DNA of 64,000 bases, taken from NCBI RefSeq assembly GCF_000226215.1, contig NZ_AGFF01000024.1:62001-126000 (forward strand), in the 5' to 3' direction. Positions within the stretch are counted from its first letter, which is position 1. Each line of letters opens with the position of its first letter. A program made the translations under genes and the position numbers. Source of the DNA: Dietzia alimentaria 72 (GTDB lineage: Bacteria; Actinomycetota; Actinomycetes; Mycobacteriales; Mycobacteriaceae). Positions 39,439-48,814 of this stretch are shown here, in pieces. The notes below the pieces were generated by a model. It was not told the origin of the DNA and did not search any database. It saw only the letters and a program-made list of their open reading frames with translations.

Positions 39439-40763
39439 TTGGTGGCGTGTCCGATCTCCCCCGCACCTCTTCCAGCCGCGCCGCACGCCTCGCGGGACTC
39501 CCACTGGGCATTGCCGGCCGCGCCGCTGGGTCGCTCGGGCGTCGCGCACTCGGCCGCGGGGAGGGCGACCTAACGGAAGAACTCGCCGACCAGGCCGCGG
39601 AGCAGGTGTTCGCCGTCCTCGGCGAACTCAAAGGCGGCGCGATGAAGGTGGGCCAGGCGCTCAGCGTGTTCGAGGCCGGCATGCCCGACAAGTACGCCGA
39701 GCCGTTTCGTGAAGCCCTCACCAAGTTGCAGTCCGAGGCCCCTCCCCTGCCGCCGGCCGACGTCGAGAAAGTCCTCGATGCCCAACTCGGCCTGCGTTGG
39801 CGGGAACGCTTCGCCGACTTTGACAGCAATGCGGCCGCCGCCGCGTCGATCGGTCAGGTCCACCGTGCGGTCTGGTCGGACGGACGGGAGGTCGCCGTCA
39901 AGGTGCAGTACCCGGGCGCGGACGAGGCCCTACGCTCCGACCTGCGGCAACTCCGACGGCTCGCACCGCTCTTCAAGCCTCTGAGCCCCGGCACCAACGT
40001 CAAGGGCGTGATCGACGAACTTTACGAGAGTGCGGTCGGAGAACTCGACTACAGAGCTGAGGCCGACACCCAACGCGTCTTCGCTGCCGCGTATCGCGAC
40101 GACCCGCTGATCCGGGTGCCGGGGGTGCTCGCGTCCTCCCCCAAGGTGCTCGTCACTGAATGGGCCGACGGCCGCGCTCTGTCCAAGATCTCGACCGGCG
40201 GCACGCAGGATGAACGCAACCTGGCCGGCGAACTGCTCACCGAATTCCAGTTCAGTTCCCCGATCCGCGCTCGGATGATGCACGGGGACCCGCACCCCGG
40301 AAACTTCCTGCTGACCGACGATGGGCGGATGGTCGTCCTCGACTTCGGTGCGTCTGTCCAGCTCCCTAACGGCATCCCCGAGGTGTTGACCTCGATGATG
40401 CGGCTGGCACTGGCGGGAAGAGCCGACGAGTTGCTGGCTGTGATGACGCGCGCCGGATATGTGGGCCGCAGTGGAATGACAAGCGCCGATGCGATGGCAT
40501 TCCTTGGGCCGTTCATCGAGCCGATGCGCGAGCCGGTCTTCCACTTCAGCCGCGCCTGGATGCAGGAAATCGTGACCGTCTACGGGGACGTGTCGAGCCG
40601 GGAGTTCCGGACTTCGCGCTCGTTCACGCTCCCGCGGGAGTATGCCCTCATTCATCGTGTGCTGTCGGCTTCGGTCGGAATGCTCTGCCAGCTACAGTCT
40701 TCGGCGCCGTACCGGGGAATCGTCCACAAGTGGATCCCGGAGATATTCGACGAGCAGGACTAA
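39435..40763 (+). CDS. ABC1/UbiB-family atypical kinase
   Basis: The 442-aa protein has the ABC1 family hallmarks: KVGQ at 71-74, the Ala-rich loop AAAASIGQVH near 135-143 in place of a glycine loop, Lys156 in EVAVKVQYP, HGDPHPGN, and the metal-binding DFG in VLDFGAS. In bacteria such proteins support quinone synthesis or lipid homeostasis by ATPase activity. Actinobacteria use menaquinone, and the role there is unknown. The start ATG at 39435 overlaps the preceding stop (ATGA). The end is 13 bp from the convergent uvrD2 end, with no visible terminator. Confidence 0.88.
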   Translation: MIGGVSDLPRTSSSRAARLAGLPLGIAGRAAGSLGRRALGRGEGDLTEELADQAAEQVFAVLGELKGGAMKVGQALSVFEAGMPDKYAEPFREALTKLQSEAPPLPPADVEKVLDAQLGLRWRERFADFDSNAAAAASIGQVHRAVWSDGREVAVKVQYPGADEALRSDLRQLRRLAPLFKPLSPGTNVKGVIDELYESAVGELDYRAEADTQRVFAAAYRDDPLIRVPGVLASSPKVLVTEWADGRALSKISTGGTQDERNLAGELLTEFQFSSPIRARMMHGDPHPGNFLLTDDGRMVVLDFGASVQLPNGIPEVLTSMMRLALAGRADELLAVMTRAGYVGRSGMTSADAMAFLGPFIEPMREPVFHFSRAWMQEIVTVYGDVSSREFRTSRSFTLPREYALIHRVLSASVGMLCQLQSSAPYRGIVHKWIPEIFDEQD

Positions 40764-40776
40764 CCAAGCCCAGCGC

Positions 40777-42957
40777 TCAGCTCGTGCGCACCAGCCTCAA
40801 CACGTCGTCTCCGTACTCGTCCAACTTGTGTGCACCGATTCCGCCGATCCGACTGAGCGCTCTGGTGTCGGTGGGTCGCTCGCGTGCGATCTGGGCGAGC
40901 GTGTCGTTGGTGAACACCGTGTACGCGGGTTTCCCGATCCGTTCCGACGTCTCCTTGCGCCAGTCACGTAGCCGTTCGAACAGGCCCGTGTCGACTTCTA
41001 TAGAACACTCAGGGCACAGACCGAGGGCGCGATGCATGGGCCCGGCCAGCTTTTCACCGCACCCGCGACAGTGACCTTTGTCGGTCTGGTCGCGCGTGAC
41101 GCGAGGACTCGCCGGTACCTGCGCCGGCCTGACGGGGTCGAGGAACCGGCTCGGTCGGCGGGTCGCACGTCCACCGGCCCGACGACTACGACTCCACGTG
41201 AGCGATAAGTGTTCACGGGCGCGTGTGATGCCCACGTACAACAGGCGTCGTTCCTCCTCGATGGCGTCGGGGCCGGAGTTGATGGCGTGACTGATGGGCA
41301 GGCTGCCCTCGTGCACTCCGACGAGGAAAACAGCGTCCCACTCGAGTCCCTTGGCAGCGTGGAACGACGCGAGCGTGACACCACGTTCGTCCGGAGCGTG
41401 GCGTGCCGCGGCTCGCGCTCGCAGCCCGGCGACCACGGGTAGAAGGCCGGGGGTGGTCTCAGTGGTGGCGATCTCTTCCGCCAGCCCGACGAGAGCGGTC
41501 AGCGAGTCCCAACTCTCCCTCGCCTGCGTGCCGGACGGTTCTGCGGCGGTCAATCCCAGTGGTTCGAGCGTCTGACGGATGACGCTCACCGCGTCCGTCG
41601 GATCGGTCAGCGCGGCGTGTGCCTGCGTCTGCGCCTCGTCAGACCCGTCGACCAGGCGATCGATCGCCGACATCGCGCGGCGTACAACTGACCTCTCGAA
41701 GAAGCCCTCGCCACCCTTGAGTCGATACCCGATCCCCACCTCGTCTAGTGCGGACTCGATGCGTTCGGATTGCGCGTTGATCCGATAGAGGACGGCCACC
41801 TCGGACGGGTCGAGACCCCCGTGGACCAGGTCGGCGATCGCCGCAGCCACGGCCTCTGCCTCCGCGTCCTCGTCCGGGTGCTCGGTGAGCACCGGCTCGG
41901 GGCCCGGCGCTCTCATCCCCTTGAGCGTGAGGCCGGCGCCGCGGAACTTCCCGACTCCACCCCCGATGACGGCATTGGCCAGCTCAACCACCTGCGGGGT
42001 CGAGCGATAGTCGGACTCCAGGCGTACAACGGTGGCCTCCGGATACCTGTCGGCAAATCCGAGGAGAAAGTCCGGTTCGGCGCCTGCGAACGAGTAGATG
42101 GTCTGATTGACGTCCCCCACCACGGTGAGGTCGTCGCGGTTCCCCAACCATGCGGACAGGAGTCGCTGTTGGGCCGGGGTGACGTCCTGAAACTCGTCGA
42201 CGACGAAGCAGCGGTAGCGGTCCCTGAACTCCTCCGCGATGGCCGGGACCTCCTCCACGAGGTCCGCCATGTGCCCCAGCAGGTCATCGAAGTCGAGCAT
42301 CCGGACCGGGCCGGAGACCTTGAGATCCTCGTATGCACGGAACGCGCGTGCGACGTCGGGCCCCGGTACCGGCAGGTCCCGCCCGAGCGCAATCGCCTTC
42401 TCGACGTAGGTGTCCGGGGTGAGCAGACTCGACTTGGCCCAACCGATCTCTGACAACACGTCTCGGATCGTCTCAGTGGACGGGTCCAACCCGACTCGTC
42501 GGACGGCTTGCGCGACAGCCCGGAACTGCCCGTCGAGAAGCTGCCATGGCTCCTCGCCGTACACACGGGGCCAAAAGTAGGACAGGTTGCGCAACGCCGC
42601 GGAGTGGAAGGTCCGTGCCTGGACGGGTCCGGTTCCTGCGTCCGCGACGCCGAGGCTCGCGAGGCGCATACGGAGCTCTCCGGCCGCGCGGGCCGTGAAG
42701 GTCACCGCGAGGACCTGGTCCCCGCGAACGTGACCTGTGTTCACGAGGTGCGCGATCCGCCTGGTGATCGTCCTAGTTTTTCCGGTGCCGGCTCCGGCGA
42801 GAATACAGACGGGGCCCCGCGGGGCCAGCACGGCGCGACGTTGCTGCGGATCCAGCCCCGTGAGCGCAGAGTCGCTAGTTGCTCGCTTGCCGCCGTGCCC
42901 GTCGACGAACCGGCCGCTCTCTACGCCTTCCTGCCCACCACGCCGAATGTCAGTCAC
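40777..42957 (-). CDS. uvrD2: UvrD2 helicase (SF1A) with HRDC and tetracysteine motif
   Basis: UvrD2 is a 3'-to-5' DNA helicase. In its 726 aa the Walker A GAGTGKT is at 55-61. The DEFQD box sits in CFVVDEFQDV and motif VI is VGITRAREHLSL. The C-terminal part has four Cys, CRGC...CPEC, followed by an HRDC-like domain, the layout known for mycobacterial UvrD2. The GTG at 42957 has no Shine-Dalgarno sequence. CACGAT ends 6 nt upstream, so it may be leaderless. It is divergent from mrx1. In M. tuberculosis whiB7 lies between the ABC1 gene and uvrD2, but here it is absent. Confidence 0.94.
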   Translation of the reverse strand: MTDIRRGGQEGVESGRFVDGHGGKRATSDSALTGLDPQQRRAVLAPRGPVCILAGAGTGKTRTITRRIAHLVNTGHVRGDQVLAVTFTARAAGELRMRLASLGVADAGTGPVQARTFHSAALRNLSYFWPRVYGEEPWQLLDGQFRAVAQAVRRVGLDPSTETIRDVLSEIGWAKSSLLTPDTYVEKAIALGRDLPVPGPDVARAFRAYEDLKVSGPVRMLDFDDLLGHMADLVEEVPAIAEEFRDRYRCFVVDEFQDVTPAQQRLLSAWLGNRDDLTVVGDVNQTIYSFAGAEPDFLLGFADRYPEATVVRLESDYRSTPQVVELANAVIGGGVGKFRGAGLTLKGMRAPGPEPVLTEHPDEDAEAEAVAAAIADLVHGGLDPSEVAVLYRINAQSERIESALDEVGIGYRLKGGEGFFERSVVRRAMSAIDRLVDGSDEAQTQAHAALTDPTDAVSVIRQTLEPLGLTAAEPSGTQARESWDSLTALVGLAEEIATTETTPGLLPVVAGLRARAAARHAPDERGVTLASFHAAKGLEWDAVFLVGVHEGSLPISHAINSGPDAIEEERRLLYVGITRAREHLSLTWSRSRRAGGRATRRPSRFLDPVRPAQVPASPRVTRDQTDKGHCRGCGEKLAGPMHRALGLCPECSIEVDTGLFERLRDWRKETSERIGKPAYTVFTNDTLAQIARERPTDTRALSRIGGIGAHKLDEYGDDVLRLVRTS

Positions 42958-43043
42958 GTCCCCATCGTGGCATCCGGGTCTGACATCCCGCCGCGGGCCT
43001 CCCCCGGGGATGATTAAGGGCCTCGCATGCGTTGCATCTCGTC

Positions 43044-43319
43044 ATGAGTGAACTGACGAATGACGATGCCGCGGCTCTGACTCTTTACACGACCACGTGG
43101 TGCCCGTATTGCTCGCGACTGAAGAAGCTGCTGGACGAAAAGGAGATTGGTTACACCGAGGTCGACGTGGAGGCGGACGCCGAGGCCGCCGCGTTTGTCG
43201 AGAGTGTCAACAACGGCAACCGGGTCGTACCCACCGCGCTGTACTCAGACGGCACCACGGCCACCAACCCGCCGGCGTCCGATGTGCGGAAAAAGCTCGG
43301 AGAGCTCGCAGGGGCCTGA
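43044..43319 (+). CDS. mrx1: Mycoredoxin
   Basis: Mycoredoxin is a glutaredoxin-like protein (91 aa) that reduces mycothiol mixed disulfides in actinobacteria. The active site is WCPYC (Cys20, Cys23). The segment NGNRVVPTALYSDG is typical of the family and binds mycothiol. The ATG at 43044 is preferred. An in-frame TTG 12 bp upstream is the alternative. It is divergent from uvrD2, and an imperfect SigH-like -35/-10 pair lies in the region between them. The sigma factor that usually controls such genes is encoded at 62865-63542. Confidence 0.93.
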   Translation: MSELTNDDAAALTLYTTTWCPYCSRLKKLLDEKEIGYTEVDVEADAEAAAFVESVNNGNRVVPTALYSDGTTATNPPASDVRKKLGELAGA

Positions 43320-43328
43320 CAGGGGCGG

Positions 43329-44255
43329 TCAGTCAGCGCCGCCGCGATCAACCGCCGCGACCCATGAGCGCAGCATCACGTGTGCGATGGAGACCGGTGG
43401 CGCCACGATCAGCTCCCCGCGGTGGTCGAGGGCTGCACGGACCTCATCGACGTCGAACCATGCGGCTTCACTGATCTCGTCGTCCTCGAGGATGATCGGC
43501 GCGTCCGGATCACCGATGGCGTGGAAACCGACCATCAGTGAGCGCGGGAACGGCCAGGGTTGGCTACCGAGGTAGCGGATGCGGTCGACCTCGACCCCGA
43601 CCTCCTCGGCTACCTCACGCCTGACGCAGCCCTCGAGGGATTCACCCGCCTCGACGAACCCGGCCACGTGCGAGTACATCCCGGCGGGCCAGATCGGCTG
43701 GTGTGCGAGGAGCACACGGCGTCCGCCGTCGTGCACGAGGCAGATCACCGCCGGGTCCGTGCGCGGGTATTCGGGGCCACCGTGGAAGGGGTCTTCGATC
43801 GCCCACCCGGCGTCCGTCCGGCGGGGGTGATACTCGGGGTCCCGCCCGCGGACGTTGTCGCGGTGCCATCCGAGTAGCGCGATGGCCTGCGACGCGAGTG
43901 ATCCGTCCCCCTCGACGAGTTCAGCGCCGCATTGTCGAAGGTTGGAGACCGCCGGGTCATCGGACAACTCGTCGACCGGCACGGCCCAGATGTGGCGCTC
44001 ATCCTCGGCCCGGCCGAGGAACACCGCGTCATCGGGTAACCGGTCGGCGAAACCGGTGGCCTGCTCGAGTCTGATCCGTCGTCGACCGAACGGGCTGGCT
44101 TCGGTGGCGAACCGGTTGCGGCGATCCACTCGCATCACCCGCGCCTCGGCCCACCCCTCCGCGAGTCCGTCGACGTCCTGTCGTAGCGGTGCGGCCCGGT
44201 CAGGCGCAGCGACTGAGAGAACCGGGTCTGAGTCCAGGGTGAAGTCCAGCGGCAA
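43329..44255 (-). CDS. nudC: NAD(+) diphosphatase NudC
   Basis: NudC is a Nudix hydrolase that cleaves NADH to NMNH and AMP and removes NAD caps from RNA. In its 308 aa the Nudix box is GFVEAGESLEGCVRREVAEEVGV, and the NADH-specific SQPWPFPRS motif follows. The zinc-ribbon with four Cys seen in E. coli NudC is missing, with only an isolated Cys in RQCGAEL. The TTG start at 44255 is supported by AAAGGA 8 nt upstream. It is convergent with mrx1, 9 bp apart, and downstream of the K+ channel gene. Confidence 0.92.
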   Translation of the reverse strand: MPLDFTLDSDPVLSVAAPDRAAPLRQDVDGLAEGWAEARVMRVDRRNRFATEASPFGRRRIRLEQATGFADRLPDDAVFLGRAEDERHIWAVPVDELSDDPAVSNLRQCGAELVEGDGSLASQAIALLGWHRDNVRGRDPEYHPRRTDAGWAIEDPFHGGPEYPRTDPAVICLVHDGGRRVLLAHQPIWPAGMYSHVAGFVEAGESLEGCVRREVAEEVGVEVDRIRYLGSQPWPFPRSLMVGFHAIGDPDAPIILEDDEISEAAWFDVDEVRAALDHRGELIVAPPVSIAHVMLRSWVAAVDRGGAD

Positions 44256-44339
44256 GATGGGGTCCTTTGAGGCGGGTCGTCCGGGTAGTGGGCCAGCGTA
44301 GGCCCGGGTGATCCGGGCAGTTTTGGCGAATTCCGTGAC

Positions 44340-45419
44340 TCAGCTGGCGACCATTCGGATGTACAGCAGACGGTCCCCCGATTCGAGCGCGTCGGCGTGG
44401 GGCTCGTTGACCTTGATGAGTTGGCCCTTGCGGACCACCCCCAGGACCAGTTCGGACATATGACGGGGTGACCCGCCGACCTCGCTCTCCTCGACGCGAC
44501 GCTCGGCGATCGAGAATCCCTCGTCCGGGGTGAGCAGGTCCTCCATCATCCCTACGACTGTGGGGGTGATGGTGGCCAGGCCGAGCAGTCGACCCGCAGT
44601 CTCGGCGGACACCACCACGGAGTCAGCACCGGATTGTTTGAGCAGGTGTTTGTTGTCGCTCTCACGCACAGTGGCGACGATCTTGGCATTGGGTGCGAGC
44701 TCTCTCGCCGTGAGCGTGACCAGTACTGCTGTGTCGTCGGAGTTCGTGGCCACGACGACCGCGGCGGCGCGGGTGACGCCCGCCAGTTTGAGAACGTCTG
44801 ATCGGGTCGCGGACCCGTGGACGGTGACGAGACCGCGAGTGGCGGCGGACTTGAGCGCCTGGGGATCGGTGTCCACGACGACGATGTCGTCCGGGGCGAT
44901 GTCGTCGGCGAGCATCGCCGCGACGGCGGACCTGCCCTTGGTGCCGTAGCCGACGACGACGGTGTGATTGCGCACGAGACTCCTCCAGCGCTGGATCTTC
45001 AGCGCTTGTCGGGATTGTTCGGTCAGCACCGCCAGGGTGGTGCCGACCAGCAGGATCAGGAACACCACGCGGAGCGGGGTGACGACGAGCGTATTGATCA
45101 GTCGCGCCTGCTGGGTGATCGGCGTGACATCGCCGTAACCGGTGGTGGAGAGCGAAACCGTGGCGTAGTAGAAACAATCGATCAGCGTCATCTCGCCGGC
45201 TGGTCCACCACCGCCGGTGTATCCCCCGCGGTCGAACCACACCACGATCACGGCCATCAGCAACGCCGTCACAGCCATCGCTACGCGCTTACCGATCAGC
45301 CACCACGGGCTTTCGGAGCTCTCGGGGATGCTCACCACGCCCACGAGAACGTGATCGGGGCTCTCGTCCAACGGGTCACTGCCGCGGAACCTGGACGCTA
45401 GTGCGCGTTTTTTCGCCAT
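44340..45419 (-). CDS. Two-TM potassium channel with RCK (TrkA-N) domains
   Basis: The 359-aa protein has TM1 (about 47-61), a pore helix and the selectivity filter STTGYGD at 91-97, and TM2 (about 113-132). A cytoplasmic Rossmann RCK domain with nucleotide loop GYGTKG (157-162) and a C-terminal TrkA-C-like domain follow. It should conduct K+ and be gated by a ligand such as nucleotide or Ca2+. The N-terminal Lys/Arg-rich tail is cytoplasmic. The ATG at 45419 follows GGAG 6 nt upstream, and the open frame beyond it is not used. Confidence 0.9.
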   Translation of the reverse strand: MAKKRALASRFRGSDPLDESPDHVLVGVVSIPESSESPWWLIGKRVAMAVTALLMAVIVVWFDRGGYTGGGGPAGEMTLIDCFYYATVSLSTTGYGDVTPITQQARLINTLVVTPLRVVFLILLVGTTLAVLTEQSRQALKIQRWRSLVRNHTVVVGYGTKGRSAVAAMLADDIAPDDIVVVDTDPQALKSAATRGLVTVHGSATRSDVLKLAGVTRAAAVVVATNSDDTAVLVTLTARELAPNAKIVATVRESDNKHLLKQSGADSVVVSAETAGRLLGLATITPTVVGMMEDLLTPDEGFSIAERRVEESEVGGSPRHMSELVLGVVRKGQLIKVNEPHADALESGDRLLYIRMVAS

Positions 45420-45526
45420 TGTCCACTCCGTTCCGCGGGGACGGGGCCGGTGGCGGCCCAGTGTCGTCGTAGAGAAGTCATCGTCGCCTATCGGCCGTCC
45501 CCGTACAACAACCGCCCCCGGCCGGG

Positions 45527-48500
45527 TCAGCCACCGAGCATCTGCTGCAGGTCCTCGGCATCCGGCAGATCGTCGGGCTCGATGGTTCTGTTGGGCCTGA
45601 CGTAGTGGAATACCGCCCTGACGCTGTCGAGGGGCACAGGTCTGCCGACGCGGCTGGACACAATCTTCGCCCATGCGTACCGGTAGACGGCGAGTTGGAG
45701 GGCCACCGCGGACATGTCGCGGGCGGCGGGCACCCGACCGGTCTTCCAGTCCACGACGATCCAGCGGTCCCCGTCAGCGAAGACCGCGTCCATTCGGCCC
45801 CGGAGGAGGTGCGCGCCCAACCCCACTTCGAACGGAACCTCAACCGCCTCGGGGGTCTTCGTGGCCCACCTGGATGCTTCGAACGCCTCCTGCAGTGCGA
45901 CGAGATCCGCCTCGGACAAGCCGTCGATCGCGCCCTGGTCACCCGCGCCAGGCAGGTCGTCGATGTCCAGTAGGTGAGTCGCGCCGAACCTGTGCTCCAA
46001 CCAGGCGTGGAACCGGGTCCCTCTCCGGGCGAACCTGTCGGGCCTGTAGGGCACCGGCCTGCGCAGGCGATCGGCAAATTCCTGCGGATCGGATGCCATC
46101 GCCACGATCTCGCCGGCGGTGAGTCTGCGCGGCAGGATGACCTCGTTGTGCCGTTCTGCGGCACGGCGGGCATCGGCGAGCAACGGTGCCGCGGCGAGGT
46201 GCCATCGCCTCGCCGCACCCGTGATCGGGGCCGCGTCCGTCTCCGCGTCTATCGGCACCGCTGACTCCACGGCGCGCGCGCTCGCATACCGTTCCGGGGC
46301 CGCGGACCTGGGCCAGGTCGCCTCCGTGACGGTGTCGGTCGCCGGATTCGTCGGTGACGGAGTGATGTCGAGGTGGTCGATCACACCGATGGGATGCTCG
46401 CCCGAACACGCCTCGATCACCTCGTCGAGGAATTCGGACGGCCCACGGGCCTTGGAGCCCGTCCCGATCCAGTGCGACGCCGACAACAGGAGGGACCGTT
46501 CAGCACGGGTGACAGCCACATAGAAAAGTCGCCGGTCCTCGTCCAGTGATCGCCGGCCGACACGCATGATGTGAGCCTGCAATGCGGCCTCGAGAAGTTT
46601 GCGATCGGTAACCTCCTCCAGACGCGGCACCGGGACCCCTCCGGGGTTGTTGTCGGATTCACGGTCTCCGCGGAGCTGTTCCGGGAGCTGCGTGGCAGTT
46701 CGTATGGAGGTCTGCGGTGCCTGACCGGATGGGAACACCCCGGCGCACAGATGCGGAACAGCCACGATCTCCCATTCCAGCCCTTTTGCGGAATGCACGG
46801 TCAGAATCTGCACGCGCCCCGGGGTAGAGGCGACCTCACCGCGTGCGAGTCCGCTGTCGACCGATCGTGCGAGGTCGAGGTAGGCCAGGAATGCGTCGAG
46901 CCCCGTCCCCCTGTCCGGGCGGAACCCGGCTGCGACCTCCTGCAGGGTGTCCAGCTGCTCGCGGGCATGTCCACCGCCTGTGCGCTGCCGTAACCTCACT
47001 TCCGCGTCGAGTCCGAGCGCCTGTTCGGCCGCGGCGACGAGACGGCCCGGGGGTGCGGACGCTCGGGCACGCAGACCAGAGATGATCCCGGCGAGTTCGG
47101 TGATCCGGGCCGAGCCGGCGGGGCTGTAGTCCCGAGCCGGGCCGGGGTCCGCGAGGGCATCCGCCAGACCCGCCGAATCTACCTCCTCTCCCCTGGCGAT
47201 CTCGTCGAGCACCACGTCGAGTTGGACGATGTCCGTGATGGCCCCGGTCGTCGACCCGCTTCGGTGGAGCGAAAGCCTGGCTGCACGCCGCGAGAGCACC
47301 GCGAGATCGGATGCCCCGAGCATGAAGCGCGAGCCACTGAGGAGTCTCAGGAGCGCCGCGCCGGCACCGGGTCGAGCGACCACGGTCAGTAGCGCCACCA
47401 CGTCGGCGACCTCCGGGACATCGAGCAGCCCACCGACCCCTACGATCTCGACGGGCAGACCTCGGGCCTCAAGTGCCTCGGCGATGGGCGCGGAGTCCCC
47501 ATTTCGGCGGACCAGTACCGCGGCGGTGGGCACGCGCCCGGCGGCCTCGGCGGCCCGATACCTCTCGGTGAGGGAGTCTGCGAGCCAATCGCGCTCGTCA
47601 TCGGCGGTATCGAAGACCGCGACCCGCAGATCGGCCGCGTCCGCTCCCGTTCTTGCATTGAGTTCGGGGACCGGGACGGAGCCCGGACGATCACGCAGAG
47701 GTTCGGTGATCTGGTTGGCCAACGAGAGGACCTCGGGCGGGTTCCGCCAGGAAGTGGTGAGTTCCCGTTGGTGGGCTTCGCTCCCGTCCTCCAGTGGGAA
47801 GTCATCGCCGAACCTGTCGAGATTGGATGCGGATGCCCCGCGCCATCCGTAGATGGACTGCATCGGATCGCCGACGGCGGTGACCGCCGGCACGGGTCCC
47901 GCGCCCCCGCCGAACAACGACGAGAGCAGCACACGCTGGGAGTGTCCGGTGTCCTGGTACTCGTCGAGCAAGACCACCCGGGACGACCGACGCTCGGACT
48001 GGCCGACCTGAGGATGATCTCGGGCGACGGTGGCCGCCAACGCCATCTGTGAGCTGTGGTCGAGTGCGGACTCGGCGCGCATCCGCTCGGCGACGGCATC
48101 CACCAGGTCGGCGAGTTCATCGCGGTGCCCCTGCACGTCGGCCGTCGACTCGAGCCAGGCGGTGGGCGTGTCCTTCTGTCGCGGGCCGGGGGGAAGCGTC
48201 GCGATGAGTGTGGTGAGCAGGTCCGGGTGGGATCGCAAGTCGTCTGTAGTGACGAGATGGTCCGACAGCTGTCCTGCCAGCGCGAGGACGTCCCGCGTTA
48301 CCCTTCCCGGATTGGAACCGGTCGTCAGGGGGCTCTCCCATCGCGAGACGACGTCGTGAGCGAGCTGGAACGCAGCCGTCGGGGTGAGCAGCCGGGAGTC
48401 CGGCTCGACCGGCACCAGTAGTCCGTAAGTCCCGAGCATCGTTCCTGCGAACGCGTGGTAGGTCGAGATCTGCGGGTCCTCTGTTCGGATCGCCTCGCCG

Positions 48501-48814
48501 ATAGCCGGATCCGCGCCGGGCCCGGTGCACACCTCACTTCTGGCCAGTGCGTCGAGACGCCGGCGGATCCGCCTCGACAATTGTTGTGCTGCCTTGCGCG
48601 TAAAGGTCAGCCCGAGAATTTCTCCGGGGCGAGCGTAGCCGTTGGCGACCAGCCAGACCACGCGGGCCGCCATGGTCTCGGTCTTGCCCGCGCCGGCTCC
48701 GGCGAGTACCAGTGTCGGCTCGGTCGGACCGGCGATGACCTCCGCCTGTTCGGGCGTGGGTCGATGGATACCGAGAGCGTCGGCAATGGCGCCGGGGTCG
48801 ATGCTCCCCTTCAC
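45527..48814 (-). CDS. adnB: AdnB, helicase-nuclease subunit of the DNA-end resection complex
   Basis: AdnAB is the mycobacterial-type RecBCD/AddAB functional counterpart that resects double-strand breaks. This 1095-aa subunit has a UvrD-like motor: Walker A GAGAGKT (39-45), DEYQD in VVLLDEYQDT, and motif VI VTRAERSLLL. At the C-terminus is a RecB-family nuclease with RMDAVF and VVDWKTG, whose Asp and Lys are predicted catalytic. Order and identity follow M. tuberculosis, where AdnB is the downstream gene and the lead motor. The GTG at 48814 overlaps the adnA stop (GTGA). Confidence 0.92.
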   Translation of the reverse strand: MKGSIDPGAIADALGIHRPTPEQAEVIAGPTEPTLVLAGAGAGKTETMAARVVWLVANGYARPGEILGLTFTRKAAQQLSRRIRRRLDALARSEVCTGPGADPAIGEAIRTEDPQISTYHAFAGTMLGTYGLLVPVEPDSRLLTPTAAFQLAHDVVSRWESPLTTGSNPGRVTRDVLALAGQLSDHLVTTDDLRSHPDLLTTLIATLPPGPRQKDTPTAWLESTADVQGHRDELADLVDAVAERMRAESALDHSSQMALAATVARDHPQVGQSERRSSRVVLLDEYQDTGHSQRVLLSSLFGGGAGPVPAVTAVGDPMQSIYGWRGASASNLDRFGDDFPLEDGSEAHQRELTTSWRNPPEVLSLANQITEPLRDRPGSVPVPELNARTGADAADLRVAVFDTADDERDWLADSLTERYRAAEAAGRVPTAAVLVRRNGDSAPIAEALEARGLPVEIVGVGGLLDVPEVADVVALLTVVARPGAGAALLRLLSGSRFMLGASDLAVLSRRAARLSLHRSGSTTGAITDIVQLDVVLDEIARGEEVDSAGLADALADPGPARDYSPAGSARITELAGIISGLRARASAPPGRLVAAAEQALGLDAEVRLRQRTGGGHAREQLDTLQEVAAGFRPDRGTGLDAFLAYLDLARSVDSGLARGEVASTPGRVQILTVHSAKGLEWEIVAVPHLCAGVFPSGQAPQTSIRTATQLPEQLRGDRESDNNPGGVPVPRLEEVTDRKLLEAALQAHIMRVGRRSLDEDRRLFYVAVTRAERSLLLSASHWIGTGSKARGPSEFLDEVIEACSGEHPIGVIDHLDITPSPTNPATDTVTEATWPRSAAPERYASARAVESAVPIDAETDAAPITGAARRWHLAAAPLLADARRAAERHNEVILPRRLTAGEIVAMASDPQEFADRLRRPVPYRPDRFARRGTRFHAWLEHRFGATHLLDIDDLPGAGDQGAIDGLSEADLVALQEAFEASRWATKTPEAVEVPFEVGLGAHLLRGRMDAVFADGDRWIVVDWKTGRVPAARDMSAVALQLAVYRYAWAKIVSSRVGRPVPLDSVRAVFHYVRPNRTIEPDDLPDAEDLQQMLGG

